A stretch of 26,484 bases of DNA. It comes from a virus. Every line of letters starts with the position of its first letter. Positions within the stretch are counted from its first letter, which is position 1. Position numbers and translations under genes: made by a program. Positions 1 to 7,770 of this stretch are shown piece after piece. The stretch spans positions 1 through 26,484 of IMG/VR virus record IMGVR_UViG_3300036770_002527; one strand, written 5' to 3'. The notes below the pieces were generated by a model. That model was not told the DNA's origin. It was given only the letters and a program-made list of their open reading frames with translations, and ran no database searches.

Positions 1-2
1 AG

Positions 3-461
3 GTCATTACCACCGGAGACGACAAGCGCTTCAAGCCGTACGTCGTGGTGCGTACCGGCCCCAAGCGCTTCAACGTGTTCAGCGCGTCGCCATACCTCGA
101 CGAGGCCAAAGGCTACGTCGCCCGGCCTATCCGCTACAATCACCTCATCCAAGCGGGGCAGGGCGCATCAGAGCGCACCGGGGGCGTGGGCAAGAAGGTG
201 GGCATCGTTCGACCGTTCAGCCGGGGGTTTAAGTTCGGCACGGTGGATGGGCGGCGCAAGACCGGGCGCGGGGCGTTCACAGTACGCAACGCGGAGAGCG
301 GAAAGGTGCATCGCATCGCGTCCATCAAGCACCCCGGCTTCAAGGGGCACAATTTGTATCAGGAGGCGTTTGACGCCAAGAAGGGCGTGGTTGAGCAGAA
401 GTTCAGCAGGGACGTAGTTAAGGTCATCGAACGGTTCAAAAAGCGAAAGGGATTCCAATGA
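3..461 (+). CDS. HK97 gp10-like neck/tail component, 5'-truncated by window edge
   Basis: The reading frame is open to the left edge, so the gene starts before the window; a GTG at 45 is an internal codon. About 152 residues are visible. The protein is basic. A VRTGPK segment followed by IRYNHLIQAGQ resembles the VGPK...YAxFVEFGT core of HK97 gp10-like proteins, and the C-terminal HPGFKGHNLYQEAFD followed by a charged helix resembles the family's HPGTxxxPFLRPAFD ending. Members sit at the head-tail interface or in tail completion. Position supports this, because it lies directly before a tail-terminator-like gene. It ends in a 4-nt overlap (ATGA) with the next gene. The assignment rests on pattern and gene order, not on a strong motif. 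Confidence 0.6.
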   Translation, partial: VITTGDDKRFKPYVVVRTGPKRFNVFSASPYLDEAKGYVARPIRYNHLIQAGQGASERTGGVGKKVGIVRPFSRGFKFGTVDGRRKTGRGAFTVRNAESGKVHRIASIKHPGFKGHNLYQEAFDAKKGVVEQKFSRDVVKVIERFKKRKGFQ

Positions 462-2875
462 TAAATCTCATCATCGACATCCTCAAAGCGGATGCCAACA
501 TCACGGCTATCACCACCACGAGCCGCATCTATCCTGTCTCTCGGCTCGAGGGCGGGGTGATTCCGGCCATCGTGGTGCAGCTGACCAACACCGACCCGGC
601 GGATACGCACGACAACACGACCAACATGGACGTGCATACCGTGCAGGTGTCCGTCATCGAAGACCGGCCGAAGGAGGCGCACGCCCTTGCGGAATTGTGC
701 CGCTCGGCCTTGGACGGCTACACCGGCGGGACAATTGCCGAGTGCCGCTTCGTGAACCAAGCCACCGACGTCTTCGAGAGCATCGACCTCTACACGCAGA
801 CGATGTTGTTTCGGGTCATGCTGGTGCGCGACAACGTGACGCTGCCCACCGCCCTTGCAGACCTCGGCATCTTTGAATTGGACGACGTCAGCGACGTCAA
901 CGCTCCCAATCCGACCGACGGGCAGGCGCTCATCTACGACGACGCGACTGGCACGTGGATTCCGGGCGACGTCAGCGCCACCCTCGCCGCGCTGACCGAC
1001 GTCAACTTGGACGAGCCGCTTGATCGCGAGGCCTTGGTGTACGACGAGGCCACCTCCTTGTGGATTAACGGCGGCCCGGCCAAGATTGATTTCCCCGTGA
1101 CCAACAACTACCTCCCTGGCTTCACCGTCGGGCAGGTCGTGGGCTTCAACGGCGAGGCGGCCGGCGACCGTCCGCGCATCGTCCCGTTCAGCGCAAGCAG
1201 CAGCACCGACCCGAAGACCTTGGTTGGCGTTTGCGTTGAGAACATGGCCTACCGGGCGAATGGCCACGTGCGTTCCTACGGCACGATTTACGGGGTGAAC
1301 ACGCTCGCATACCCGGTCGGCACGCTGCTCTACGCTTCGACCACCGCCGGGGAGTTGACGTCCATCCCACCGACTGCCCCAAACCACCGCATCGCTTTGG
1401 CCGTGGTGACCCGGCAGCACGCCAGCACCGGGCGCATCTTTGTGCGCACGTACACCCCAGCGTACCGTTTGGCCGACCTTTCCAATGTTGCATCCACCAC
1501 GCCCAACCCCGGTCAGGGTCTCGTGTGGAACGGCAGCGCGTGGGCGCCGGGTGCGGTCGGCTACGTGCCCGGGTCACCGCCCCCGGGCGGGTTCCTTGGG
1601 AATGTCTTCTATCAGGACAACGCGGGCAACCTAACCTTCGAGGACGCGTTCCGCTACACCGCATCGACCAACACGCTCGCCGTCGAGAACATCACCGGCA
1701 CCACCGTCACCGGGTCAGGCGTAGTGAAGGGCAGCAACACGTTCGGGCAGCGTTACGCGACGCAGGCGGCGACCAACCGGGCGCTTGCAAACACCGCATC
1801 GCTGACCGTCGAACGCTACTTCACCGTGACCGCAGAGGGCAACGGGGAGTCGTTCAACATTCAGTCCAACACCCCGTCGGCTGGCAATAAAATCGTGCGG
1901 AAAATCTGGTACAAGAACGAGGCGTTTGAGGCCACCGACGTGGACACGTGGACGCTGCTGCACACCTTCGCCGATGACACCGCCTACGCTTCGACCGCTA
2001 CCAAATGGCAGGAGTATTTGGACGGGCAGGCCAACGGCAAACCGCCGTTCACGCTGGCGATTAGTTGGGAGGACATTCCGGCATTCACGGGCTTGCTTGA
2101 CACTTACGGCGGGGCGGCGGCGGCCTATTCCCTGCGACTGCTTGACAAAGATTACACGGGGTCAGCGGTGCGGGTGCGGCGGGCGTCCGACAATACCGAG
2201 CAGGACATCGGCTTTGACGGCAACGGCGACCTTGACACCAGTGCCTTGACCACATTTTGCACGGGCACCAATTGCTTCATTCGAACTTGGTACGACCAAA
2301 GTGGCAACGCGCGAAATGCAGGCCAAACCACTAACGCAAACCAACCAAAAATCTACGACAGTAGCGCGGGTGTAGTTACGCGCGGCGCAAACTCAAAGCC
2401 TTACCTTTCATTCAGCGGGTCGCAATGGGTAAAGCGTCAATACGCAAGTGCGCTTTCTCAACCTATTCAAATTTACGTCAACGCAGAGCATACGACATCT
2501 GGCGTGACTATGTTCGTCTTCAGCGGATTTGGACAAGAGGTTTTTGGGCTGCGATATGACGCAATTGATAGCACTTTCTTTTATGGCGGAAATACTCCAG
2601 GACTGGCCGCGAATTGGGTAAGTAACAACATTGGCATTCATTTATTATTCAACCAACTTAACGGCGCATCATCGCAGTGGCGCGTGGACGGCGTTGACAT
2701 CGCAACGGTAAATGCAGGCACAGCAACCTCGGACGGCCTTACAATTGGAGCTCGGTATAACAATCAAGCAGGGCTTATCGGTTACATCTCCGAGTTGATA
2801 CTTTACCCAACCGCCGACACGACCAACCGCACGGCGATTGAGATGAACATCAACGACTACTATTCCATCTACTAA
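458..2875 (+). CDS. Tail-terminator-like domain fused to a large fibre/lectin adhesin (805 aa)
   Basis: Residues 1 to about 125 have the size and style of siphovirus tail terminator/completion proteins (DUF3168/gp17-like): a short helix, then IPAIVVQL, VHTVQVSVIE and a C-terminal YTQTMLFRVML strand. From about 140 there are three related repeats of the form L-x-DV...DGQALIYD...TWIPG (near residues 140, 180 and 345), a pattern common in phage fibre shafts. From about 557 to the end, AYSLRLLDKDYTG, then IRTWYDQSGNAR and NQPKIYD resemble concanavalin-like modules annotated as arabinofuranosidase-B catalytic-like in phage and Bacteroidota surface proteins. The segment from about 2325 to 2770 is visibly more AT-rich than the rest, suggesting domain exchange. 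I infer a neck-attached whisker or receptor-binding protein. A separate terminator gene would be more usual. Confidence 0.72.
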   Translation: MINLIIDILKADANITAITTTSRIYPVSRLEGGVIPAIVVQLTNTDPADTHDNTTNMDVHTVQVSVIEDRPKEAHALAELCRSALDGYTGGTIAECRFVNQATDVFESIDLYTQTMLFRVMLVRDNVTLPTALADLGIFELDDVSDVNAPNPTDGQALIYDDATGTWIPGDVSATLAALTDVNLDEPLDREALVYDEATSLWINGGPAKIDFPVTNNYLPGFTVGQVVGFNGEAAGDRPRIVPFSASSSTDPKTLVGVCVENMAYRANGHVRSYGTIYGVNTLAYPVGTLLYASTTAGELTSIPPTAPNHRIALAVVTRQHASTGRIFVRTYTPAYRLADLSNVASTTPNPGQGLVWNGSAWAPGAVGYVPGSPPPGGFLGNVFYQDNAGNLTFEDAFRYTASTNTLAVENITGTTVTGSGVVKGSNTFGQRYATQAATNRALANTASLTVERYFTVTAEGNGESFNIQSNTPSAGNKIVRKIWYKNEAFEATDVDTWTLLHTFADDTAYASTATKWQEYLDGQANGKPPFTLAISWEDIPAFTGLLDTYGGAAAAYSLRLLDKDYTGSAVRVRRASDNTEQDIGFDGNGDLDTSALTTFCTGTNCFIRTWYDQSGNARNAGQTTNANQPKIYDSSAGVVTRGANSKPYLSFSGSQWVKRQYASALSQPIQIYVNAEHTTSGVTMFVFSGFGQEVFGLRYDAIDSTFFYGGNTPGLAANWVSNNIGIHLLFNQLNGASSQWRVDGVDIATVNAGTATSDGLTIGARYNNQAGLIGYISELILYPTADTTNRTAIEMNINDYYSIY

Positions 2876-3270
2876 TGGCCTCGTACATCATCGTCCGCCC
2901 CGAAGGGATTTTAAGCAGCCCGCAGCGAGCGCAGTTCATCACGCGCGAACTGTACTGCATCACGCTGCCCCTCCAATTCCAAAGCCCCGACCAAGCCGAC
3001 GGCACGGTGTTCGGCGTGATTCACCACCCGACGGACGGCAGGGCAGCGTTGCAGGTGGACCTTGACTACGTCATCCCGGTGCATCCGCTGGTCACGTTGG
3101 AGCGGCTGGTGTCGCTCTTCCCCGAAATCACCGACGCGGAGCGCATGACGCTGATGCAGGTGATATTTTCCTCCAAGGCGTTCCCGTTCCGGCACATCGT
3201 GCCAAGCACGGTCACGGTCAGGGACGAGGCATTTATGATCGCGGACGGGTGGTTTTCCGCAGAGATATGA
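2875..3270 (+). CDS. Conserved-looking tail-region protein of unknown function (131 aa)
   Basis: I do not recognise this protein. It begins at a TAATG overlap with the adhesin stop, so translation is probably coupled. It is a soluble mixed alpha/beta-looking protein without signal peptide, membrane segment or metal motif. It contains FGVIHHPTDGRAALQVDLD and an ending DEAFMIADGWFSAEI. Its position directly after the adhesin, with a 4-nt overlap into the next gene, suggests a structural or adhesin-accessory role such as a chaperone or cap; this is inferred from context only. Confidence 0.6.
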   Translation: MASYIIVRPEGILSSPQRAQFITRELYCITLPLQFQSPDQADGTVFGVIHHPTDGRAALQVDLDYVIPVHPLVTLERLVSLFPEITDAERMTLMQVIFSSKAFPFRHIVPSTVTVRDEAFMIADGWFSAEI

Positions 3271-3404
3271 CGGTACTTTCCCCCATCCAACTGCTCGGCT
3301 ACGTGCTGGCCGGGCTGGCCGGGCATTACGACCTTGCCGGTGACATCGACCGCAACGGGGTGATTAACGTGGCCGATTTGCTGCAACTTCTTACCATGTT
3401 CTGA
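3267..3404 (+). CDS. Dockerin/EF-hand-like microprotein (45 aa)
   Basis: A 45-residue frame starts at an ATGA overlap with the previous stop and ends in a TGATG overlap with the next start. The C-terminal half contains GDIDRNGVINVADLLQLL, which fits a type I dockerin calcium-binding loop: acidic or amide ligands at loop positions 1, 3, 5, 9 and 12 (D, D, N, N, D), Gly at 6, followed by an LLxLL helix. Only one repeat is present, whereas classical dockerins have two. The N-terminal half is a hydrophobic helix (IQLLGYVLAGLAG). Dockerins bind cohesin domains, and single dockerin-like repeats also occur as C-terminal modules of Bacteroidota secreted proteins. A role in virion attachment or calcium-dependent assembly is speculation. 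Confidence 0.62.
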   Translation: MTVLSPIQLLGYVLAGLAGHYDLAGDIDRNGVINVADLLQLLTMF

Positions 3405-3538
3405 TGGCAAAATCACAGACCACCCACACCAAGGTGCTGCGCGAAGTGTCGCGGCCGGGCGTTCACGCGAAGACGAAGACGAGCGCCAACAAGAACTCAC
3501 GTAACTACCGCAAACCCTACGGCGGCCAAGGCAGGTAA
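3404..3538 (+). CDS. Small highly basic protein (44 aa)
   Basis: This 44-residue protein is rich in Lys, Arg, Ser, Thr and Asn, with no hydrophobic core. It contains SRPGVHAKTKTSANKN and ends in YRKPYGGQGR. From memory, short proteins of this style (SRPG.HAKTKTSKNK...) recur in Bacteroidota and their phages, but I cannot name a function. It begins at TGATG directly on the stop of the dockerin-like gene. Nucleic-acid or polyanion binding would suit the charge, but this is inference. Confidence 0.6.
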   Translation: MAKSQTTHTKVLREVSRPGVHAKTKTSANKNSRNYRKPYGGQGR

Positions 3539-3549
3539 TTGGGCTTGCG

Positions 3550-3557
3550 TACATTTG
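3550..3557 (+). promoter_or_regulatory. Bacteroidota-type -7 promoter box TACATTTG
   Basis: TACATTTG matches the Bacteroidota sigma-ABfr -7 consensus TAnnTTTG exactly and ends 4 nt before the ATG at 3562, so the transcript would be leaderless or nearly so. No TTG lies at the usual 19-21 nt upstream spacing. The box sits in the short gap before an accessory glycosyltransferase, as expected for an independently transcribed cargo gene. Confidence 0.5.
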
Positions 3558-3561
3558 AAGC

Positions 3562-4311
3562 ATGAAGGTTGCAATTCACTTTCCGGTCTACAAGCGCGCT
3601 CGCATTCGCAACATTGCGATGGACGCGCTCGACCGGGTGCGCGAGCAGTTCAAACGTCTCGGCATCGAGACGGAGGTGGTGGTGATTGGCGATGACAAAG
3701 ACCTACCTGCCGTCTGCGAAAAGCGGGGTTACCTGCATTTCGTTCACAAGAACTCGCCGGTCGGCGCCAAGTTCGAGATGGGCCTGCGGTGGATGCTGCG
3801 CAATCTTGAGTTCGATTACTTCATGGAGTACTGCTCGGACAACATCCTGCGCGAAGATTGGGCGGAGTTGATGGCCAAGGAACTCAAGGCCGGGCGGGCA
3901 TGGATTGCACACGACCAGTTTTACATCATTGACGCAGCGACCGGGCGCACGCATCTCTTCGGAGGCCGGGGCCAAAGCAACGTAGGTCGGTGCACCAAGC
4001 GCGACCTGCTGGTCAAATGCCAAAAGCATTTGGGGCGGTGCTACGACGGCGACTTGATGAGCGGAATGGATTCGTCATTTCGCTCGAACATTAGCCGGTG
4101 CAGCGACCAATTGACGTACCTGCTTAAGACCAAGACGCCGCTCATCGCAGACCTGAAGACCAAGGACAACATCAACAAGTTCGAGGGGTTTGCGCGCAAG
4201 TCCGAGCGGTTCCCACCGACGGAGGTGGTCGGCAGCTTTCCCGAACTTTCACAACTCAAATCCTTTCAAAATTTAGATCACAATGGCAACAACGGGGAAA
4301 ATCAGGAGTAA
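3562..4311 (+). CDS. GT-A fold glycosyltransferase-like protein (249 aa)
   Basis: The N-terminus MKVAIHFPVYKR followed by an ALDRVREQF helix, EVVVIGDD and a conserved-looking HKNSPVGAKFEMGLRWM helix has the layout of family 2-type GT-A glycosyltransferases. FMEYCSDNI (residues about 90-98) occupies the usual DxD metal/nucleotide-sugar position, with SDN in place of DxD. Acidic residues in DGDLMSGMDSSF could form the acceptor or catalytic region. There is no membrane anchor, so it should act in the cytoplasm. The gene lies between the adhesin block and the major tail protein with its own promoter box, and its last 29 nt run into the next gene. The substrate is unknown; glycosylation of virion protein or a host glycan is inference. 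Confidence 0.68.
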   Translation: MKVAIHFPVYKRARIRNIAMDALDRVREQFKRLGIETEVVVIGDDKDLPAVCEKRGYLHFVHKNSPVGAKFEMGLRWMLRNLEFDYFMEYCSDNILREDWAELMAKELKAGRAWIAHDQFYIIDAATGRTHLFGGRGQSNVGRCTKRDLLVKCQKHLGRCYDGDLMSGMDSSFRSNISRCSDQLTYLLKTKTPLIADLKTKDNINKFEGFARKSERFPPTEVVGSFPELSQLKSFQNLDHNGNNGENQE

Positions 4312-4804
4312 TGCCATCGGCATTTACATCAGCAACGAGAGTGCCGATAGCGGCACTTTCACGGGCGGAACTTACGGCGACAACACGTCGGAGAATGACA
4401 CGTGGGAAATCGTCGCCTGCGCGACGTCCGGCACGTTCAGCGGGTCGATGGAAGTCATCGACGCCACCACCAAAGACAACGACGGAGAGCGGGAAATCCT
4501 GACCTCATCGCTGTCCTGGACAATGGCCTGCGACGGCTTAATCGAGTACGGCCTGTCCAGCAACGTGAAGTCCGGCGCCGACCTGTTCACGCTGTGGAAG
4601 AACAAGACCAAAATCAAGTTGGCTTGGACGACCGGGGTGGATGGAGACATCATGTACTGGGGCAAGGGATACATCACCACGTACGAAGAGAGTGCGGGAT
4701 TGAACGAAGTGGCCTCGTTCTCAGTTAACTTTGAAGGCGACGGAACTGTGTACAAGGCGGTTCTTGACACTGCATCAGCTGTATTCAACAACAACAACAA
4801 CTAA
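4283..4804 (+). CDS. Major tail (tube) protein (173 aa)
   Basis: The protein starts MATTGKIRSNAIGIYI and continues with many short beta strands (TWEIVACATSGTFSGSMEVIDATTKD, then SLSWTMACD, FTLWKNKTKIKLAWTT and ASFSVNFEGDGTV). This is the pattern of siphovirus tail tube proteins of the TP901-1/Phage_tail_2 type, whose monomers form stacked hexameric rings. The length is typical. It is followed at a TAATG overlap by the tail assembly chaperone pair and then the tape measure gene, the canonical order. The start overlaps the preceding glycosyltransferase by 29 nt, consistent with a cargo gene inserted upstream. Confidence 0.85.
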   Translation: MATTGKIRSNAIGIYISNESADSGTFTGGTYGDNTSENDTWEIVACATSGTFSGSMEVIDATTKDNDGEREILTSSLSWTMACDGLIEYGLSSNVKSGADLFTLWKNKTKIKLAWTTGVDGDIMYWGKGYITTYEESAGLNEVASFSVNFEGDGTVYKAVLDTASAVFNNNNN

Positions 4805-5127
4805 TGGCCAACCAACTCCGCGGCGAATTCACAGTCCAATTGACCGACGACCTGTCGGTGGACGTTGTCATCAATATGTATGCACTGAATTTGTTTCTCG
4901 AAGAAGAGGGCGCGGGGTTGGCGGACCTTCAGGAGTTGCTCGAATCAAAGGCATTGCGCTCCCTGCCCCGCTTAGTGTGGGCAGGGGCGCGCACTGCTGC
5001 CCTTGTGAAGGACGCGCAGTTGCCGCTGACCTTCGAGAAGTTCGCCGCACTGTTCGGCTCCGTCGCGTGGGACGAGGTCAGCGAGAAGGTTCTCGCCTCG
5101 CTCCAACTTGACACAAAAAAAAAGTAA
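4804..5127 (+). CDS. Tail assembly chaperone, gpG-like (107 aa)
   Basis: This is a small acidic, mostly helical protein located between the tail tube and tape measure genes, the invariant place of lambda gpG-type chaperones. It begins in a TAATG overlap with the tail tube gene. Its last codons are a run of nine A followed by G (5115-5124), read as Lys-Lys-Lys before TAA. This is where a -1 frameshift would extend the protein into the following frame to give a longer gpGT-like form of about 227 residues. The chaperone coats the tape measure protein during tail assembly and is not expected in the mature virion. Confidence 0.85.
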   Translation: MANQLRGEFTVQLTDDLSVDVVINMYALNLFLEEEGAGLADLQELLESKALRSLPRLVWAGARTAALVKDAQLPLTFEKFAALFGSVAWDEVSEKVLASLQLDTKKK

Positions 5128-5152
5128 GCGATGGCGGCGGGGGTGACCCGCC
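5118..5152 (+). promoter_or_regulatory. Programmed -1 ribosomal frameshift element
   Basis: In the zero frame of the gpG-like gene the heptamer A AAA AAG occupies 5118-5124, immediately before the TAA at 5125-5127. Re-reading from 5124 gives GTA AGC GAT, then a glycine-rich linker and the downstream frame. That downstream frame has a TGA at 5109-5111, so the switch must happen between 5112 and 5127, which is exactly the A-run. A GC-rich hairpin follows: GGCGGG (5136-5141), 5-nt loop, CCCGCC (5147-5152), 11 nt after the heptamer. Confidence 0.85.
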
Positions 5153-5156
5153 CACC

Positions 5157-5486
5157 ATGCGCGACTACTACGTCGCGTGGCTGGAACGCGGGCGCGATCC
5201 CGATACCTTTTGGCGCAGTACCTTCGGGGAGGTAACCATTATGCTCCGCGCCTACGAATTCCAAGATGAAGTGCAGTGGATGCACACGTCTGCGTTGATG
5301 GCCCTGACGGCCAACATCAACCGCGGAAAGAACGCGCGCCCGTTCGAATGGAATGACTTCAACCCATACGCCAAGGCGAAGGTGAAGGTGAAGGCCGCCC
5401 CGAAGTTGGGCAAGAAGCACCACGACCTGTTCGCCAAGATGACTCAAAAGCTAAACTCCAATGGCGAAAAGCAACGCGATACTTAA
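5157..5486 (+). CDS. gpT-like C-terminal domain of the tail assembly chaperone, made by -1 frameshift
   Basis: The frame is open from 5112 and is contiguous in the -1 frame with the gpG-like gene, so the natural product is probably the frameshift fusion, joined through VSDGGGGDPPT to MRDYYVAWLERG. An ATG at 5157 could also initiate. The domain contains FWRSTFGEVTIMLRAYEF and ends in a Lys-rich tail, in keeping with gpT-type domains that contact the tape measure and tail tube proteins. The last 26 nt overlap the tape measure gene. The coordinates give the segment after the internal ATG; as a fusion the coding region is 4804-5486. Confidence 0.8.
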   Translation: MRDYYVAWLERGRDPDTFWRSTFGEVTIMLRAYEFQDEVQWMHTSALMALTANINRGKNARPFEWNDFNPYAKAKVKVKAAPKLGKKHHDLFAKMTQKLNSNGEKQRDT

Positions 5487-7770
5487 CATCATCTTTGGCG
5501 CGGACACCAAGCAGCTCGACCGGGCGCTCGGTGGCGTAGCCAAACGCCTGCGGGAAACCGCCGACAACCTCAACGGCCTCGGACAAAATCTGTCCCTTGG
5601 GCTGACCGCCCCCATCGCTGCGTTCGCCGGGCTTGCCACGAAGAGTTTTGTCGATAGCGCAAAAGCCATCGCCCAGGTGGAGGCCGCGGTGAAGTCCACG
5701 GGCGGGGCGGCGGGCAAGTCGGTGGACGGCCTCGCCAAGATGGCGTCGGAGTTGCAGCGGGTGTCGCTGTTCGACGATGACGAGATTCTGCAGAACGTCA
5801 CCGCCAACCTGCTCACGTTCACCAATGTCGCAGGCACGGAGTTTGACCGGGCGCAGCAGGCGGTGCTTGACCTTTCGACCCGCCTTGGCACAGACCTTAC
5901 ATCGGCCACGGTGCAGGTGGGCAAGGCGCTGAACGACCCCATCAAAGGCGTCACGGCCTTGGGTCGGGCGGGCGTGCAGTTCAGCGCGCAGCAGAAGGAA
6001 CTGATTGAAACGCTGGTCGAATCCGGCGACGTGGCCGGGGCGCAGGCGGTCATCTTGGGCGAACTTGAAACGCAGTTCGGGGGCGCTGCTGCGGCGGCTG
6101 CCAATGCCGACCCGTACACGCAGCTGGCCAATGAAATCGGCAACCTCGCCGAGGAGTTCGGCGGCATCATCAACGATGCGCTCAAGCCTTTGCTTGCTTT
6201 GATTCGGGACGTGGTAGATGAGGTGAAGGGGTGGAGCGACGAGACCAAGACCCTTGCCGTCGTGGTCGGCGGGCTGCTTGCCGCCATCGGCCCAACGCTC
6301 ATCGCGGTGAGCGGGATGATAAACGCCTTTGTGACCATCAAGGGTGCGATGAAATTGGCGAGGATTGAGCAGCTGAAACTGAACGCATCGGTGCTTGCCA
6401 ACCCTTATGTCATCGCAGCGGCGGCTGTTGTGGCACTTGGGATTGCCATCTACACGTTCACGCGACGGGCAGAGACGGCAGTACAGAAGATAGACAAACT
6501 GCGGGACAGTGTGAAGGGGCTTGCGGCGACCGAATCCATCTTGGAAATCAACCAAGCCATCGACGAGCAGGGCAAGAAGGTGGAGGAACTTCGGAACCTT
6601 TACAACACCTTGAGGGGCGGGCCGAGCAAGGAGCAACTGCTCAAGGAGTTGAAGGCCGCTGAAGAGACGTTAGAGGGTTACAAAAAACTCCGTGCGCAGA
6701 AGGAGAGCGACGCCTACTGGTCGCAGCGCAGGACGGCGGAGATAGAGGCGCAAGCCGAGGCCGAGCGCGAAGCGGCGGCAGAAGCAGAGCGGGTCGCGGC
6801 AGAGGCGAAGCAGCGCAGGAAAGAGGCGGAAGCGGCCGCAAAGGCGTACCTCACGCAACTTGACGACCGGCTTGCTGCTATCGACGCGGAGTACAAAATC
6901 ACGGGTGATCTAAACAACCGGGTGACGTCCCAAGCCGCCGCCTACCGCGACGCCGCCATCGCCGCCCAACTGCTCGGAAACGAAACCGAGGCGCTGCGAC
7001 TGAAGCAGGAGATGCTTGCACGGGTCGCTGCACCGGAGGCGCTTGCAGTTGCGCCATTAACCAGCGCTCCTGTGACCCCGGAAATCGTTGTCGGAAACAG
7101 TGCGGCCGATGCCATCCAAGCGCAAATAGACGCGACCACAGGCCTTGGCACAGCGTTCGATGACACCCGGCAGAAGGGCGTGGCATTTGCTACCGACGTG
7201 GCGAGCGCGATGGAGACGGCGGCGGAGGGCATGGCCGTATCGTTTGGTATGATGCTCGGCGAAAGCCTCGCTACCGGCAGCAAGTTGCAGGGGGTGGGCA
7301 CGATGATTTTGACCACCCTCGCCGACCTTGCCATTCAAGTGGGGCAAATCGCTATCGGGGTTGGCGTGAGCGTGGACGCCATTAAGAAGGCGCTGCTCAC
7401 CCTGAACCCCGTGGTGGCCATCATCGCCGGTGTGGCGTTGGTCGCGCTTGGCTCGGCAGCCAAGAACGCTCTGGCACAAAGCGCCGGGGGTGGCGGCTCA
7501 AACGGCGGAGGCGGCGGCATCATGTCCCGCCTTGGCTTCCCTGCATTTGCGCAGGGCGGTCTTGTCACCGGGCCGATGCTGGCGATGGTCGGCGACAATC
7601 CGTCCGGCAAGGAGGCCATCATCCCGTTTGAGCGCATGGGCGAGTTCATGAAGATGGCGGGGCAAGGTGAGCCGAAGACGCAGAACGTCGTAGTCACCGG
7701 GCGCATCAGCGGGCGGGACATCTACATCACCAACGAGCGGGCAGTTAAAGAGACCAAGCGATACAGATAA
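5461..7770 (+). CDS. Tail tape measure protein (769 aa)
   Basis: This is the longest gene product after the fusions, and its place after the chaperone pair identifies it. The N-terminus (LSLGLTAPIAAFAGLATKSF) and the following Ala-rich helices match the minor tail/tape measure family. Hydrophobic helices occur near residues 265-290, 310-330 and 613-667, and a charged Ala/Glu/Arg coiled coil near 430-463. A Gly-rich GGGGSNGGGGG linker and the ending AQGGLVTGPMLAMVGDNPSG are typical of the C-terminus that meets the tail tip. At roughly 0.15 nm per residue (a general rule), the tail would be on the order of 110-115 nm. It ends in a TAATG overlap with the tail-tip gene. Confidence 0.92.
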   Translation: MAKSNAILNIIFGADTKQLDRALGGVAKRLRETADNLNGLGQNLSLGLTAPIAAFAGLATKSFVDSAKAIAQVEAAVKSTGGAAGKSVDGLAKMASELQRVSLFDDDEILQNVTANLLTFTNVAGTEFDRAQQAVLDLSTRLGTDLTSATVQVGKALNDPIKGVTALGRAGVQFSAQQKELIETLVESGDVAGAQAVILGELETQFGGAAAAAANADPYTQLANEIGNLAEEFGGIINDALKPLLALIRDVVDEVKGWSDETKTLAVVVGGLLAAIGPTLIAVSGMINAFVTIKGAMKLARIEQLKLNASVLANPYVIAAAAVVALGIAIYTFTRRAETAVQKIDKLRDSVKGLAATESILEINQAIDEQGKKVEELRNLYNTLRGGPSKEQLLKELKAAEETLEGYKKLRAQKESDAYWSQRRTAEIEAQAEAEREAAAEAERVAAEAKQRRKEAEAAAKAYLTQLDDRLAAIDAEYKITGDLNNRVTSQAAAYRDAAIAAQLLGNETEALRLKQEMLARVAAPEALAVAPLTSAPVTPEIVVGNSAADAIQAQIDATTGLGTAFDDTRQKGVAFATDVASAMETAAEGMAVSFGMMLGESLATGSKLQGVGTMILTTLADLAIQVGQIAIGVGVSVDAIKKALLTLNPVVAIIAGVALVALGSAAKNALAQSAGGGGSNGGGGGIMSRLGFPAFAQGGLVTGPMLAMVGDNPSGKEAIIPFERMGEFMKMAGQGEPKTQNVVVTGRISGRDIYITNERAVKETKRYR

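Noticed and set aside
359-1420. Long minus-strand open frames, also at 5359-6636, 7722-8813 and 21540-22790
   Set aside because: All lie opposite well-supported + strand genes and show low-complexity Arg/His/Val-rich translations typical of antisense shadows in GC-rich DNA.
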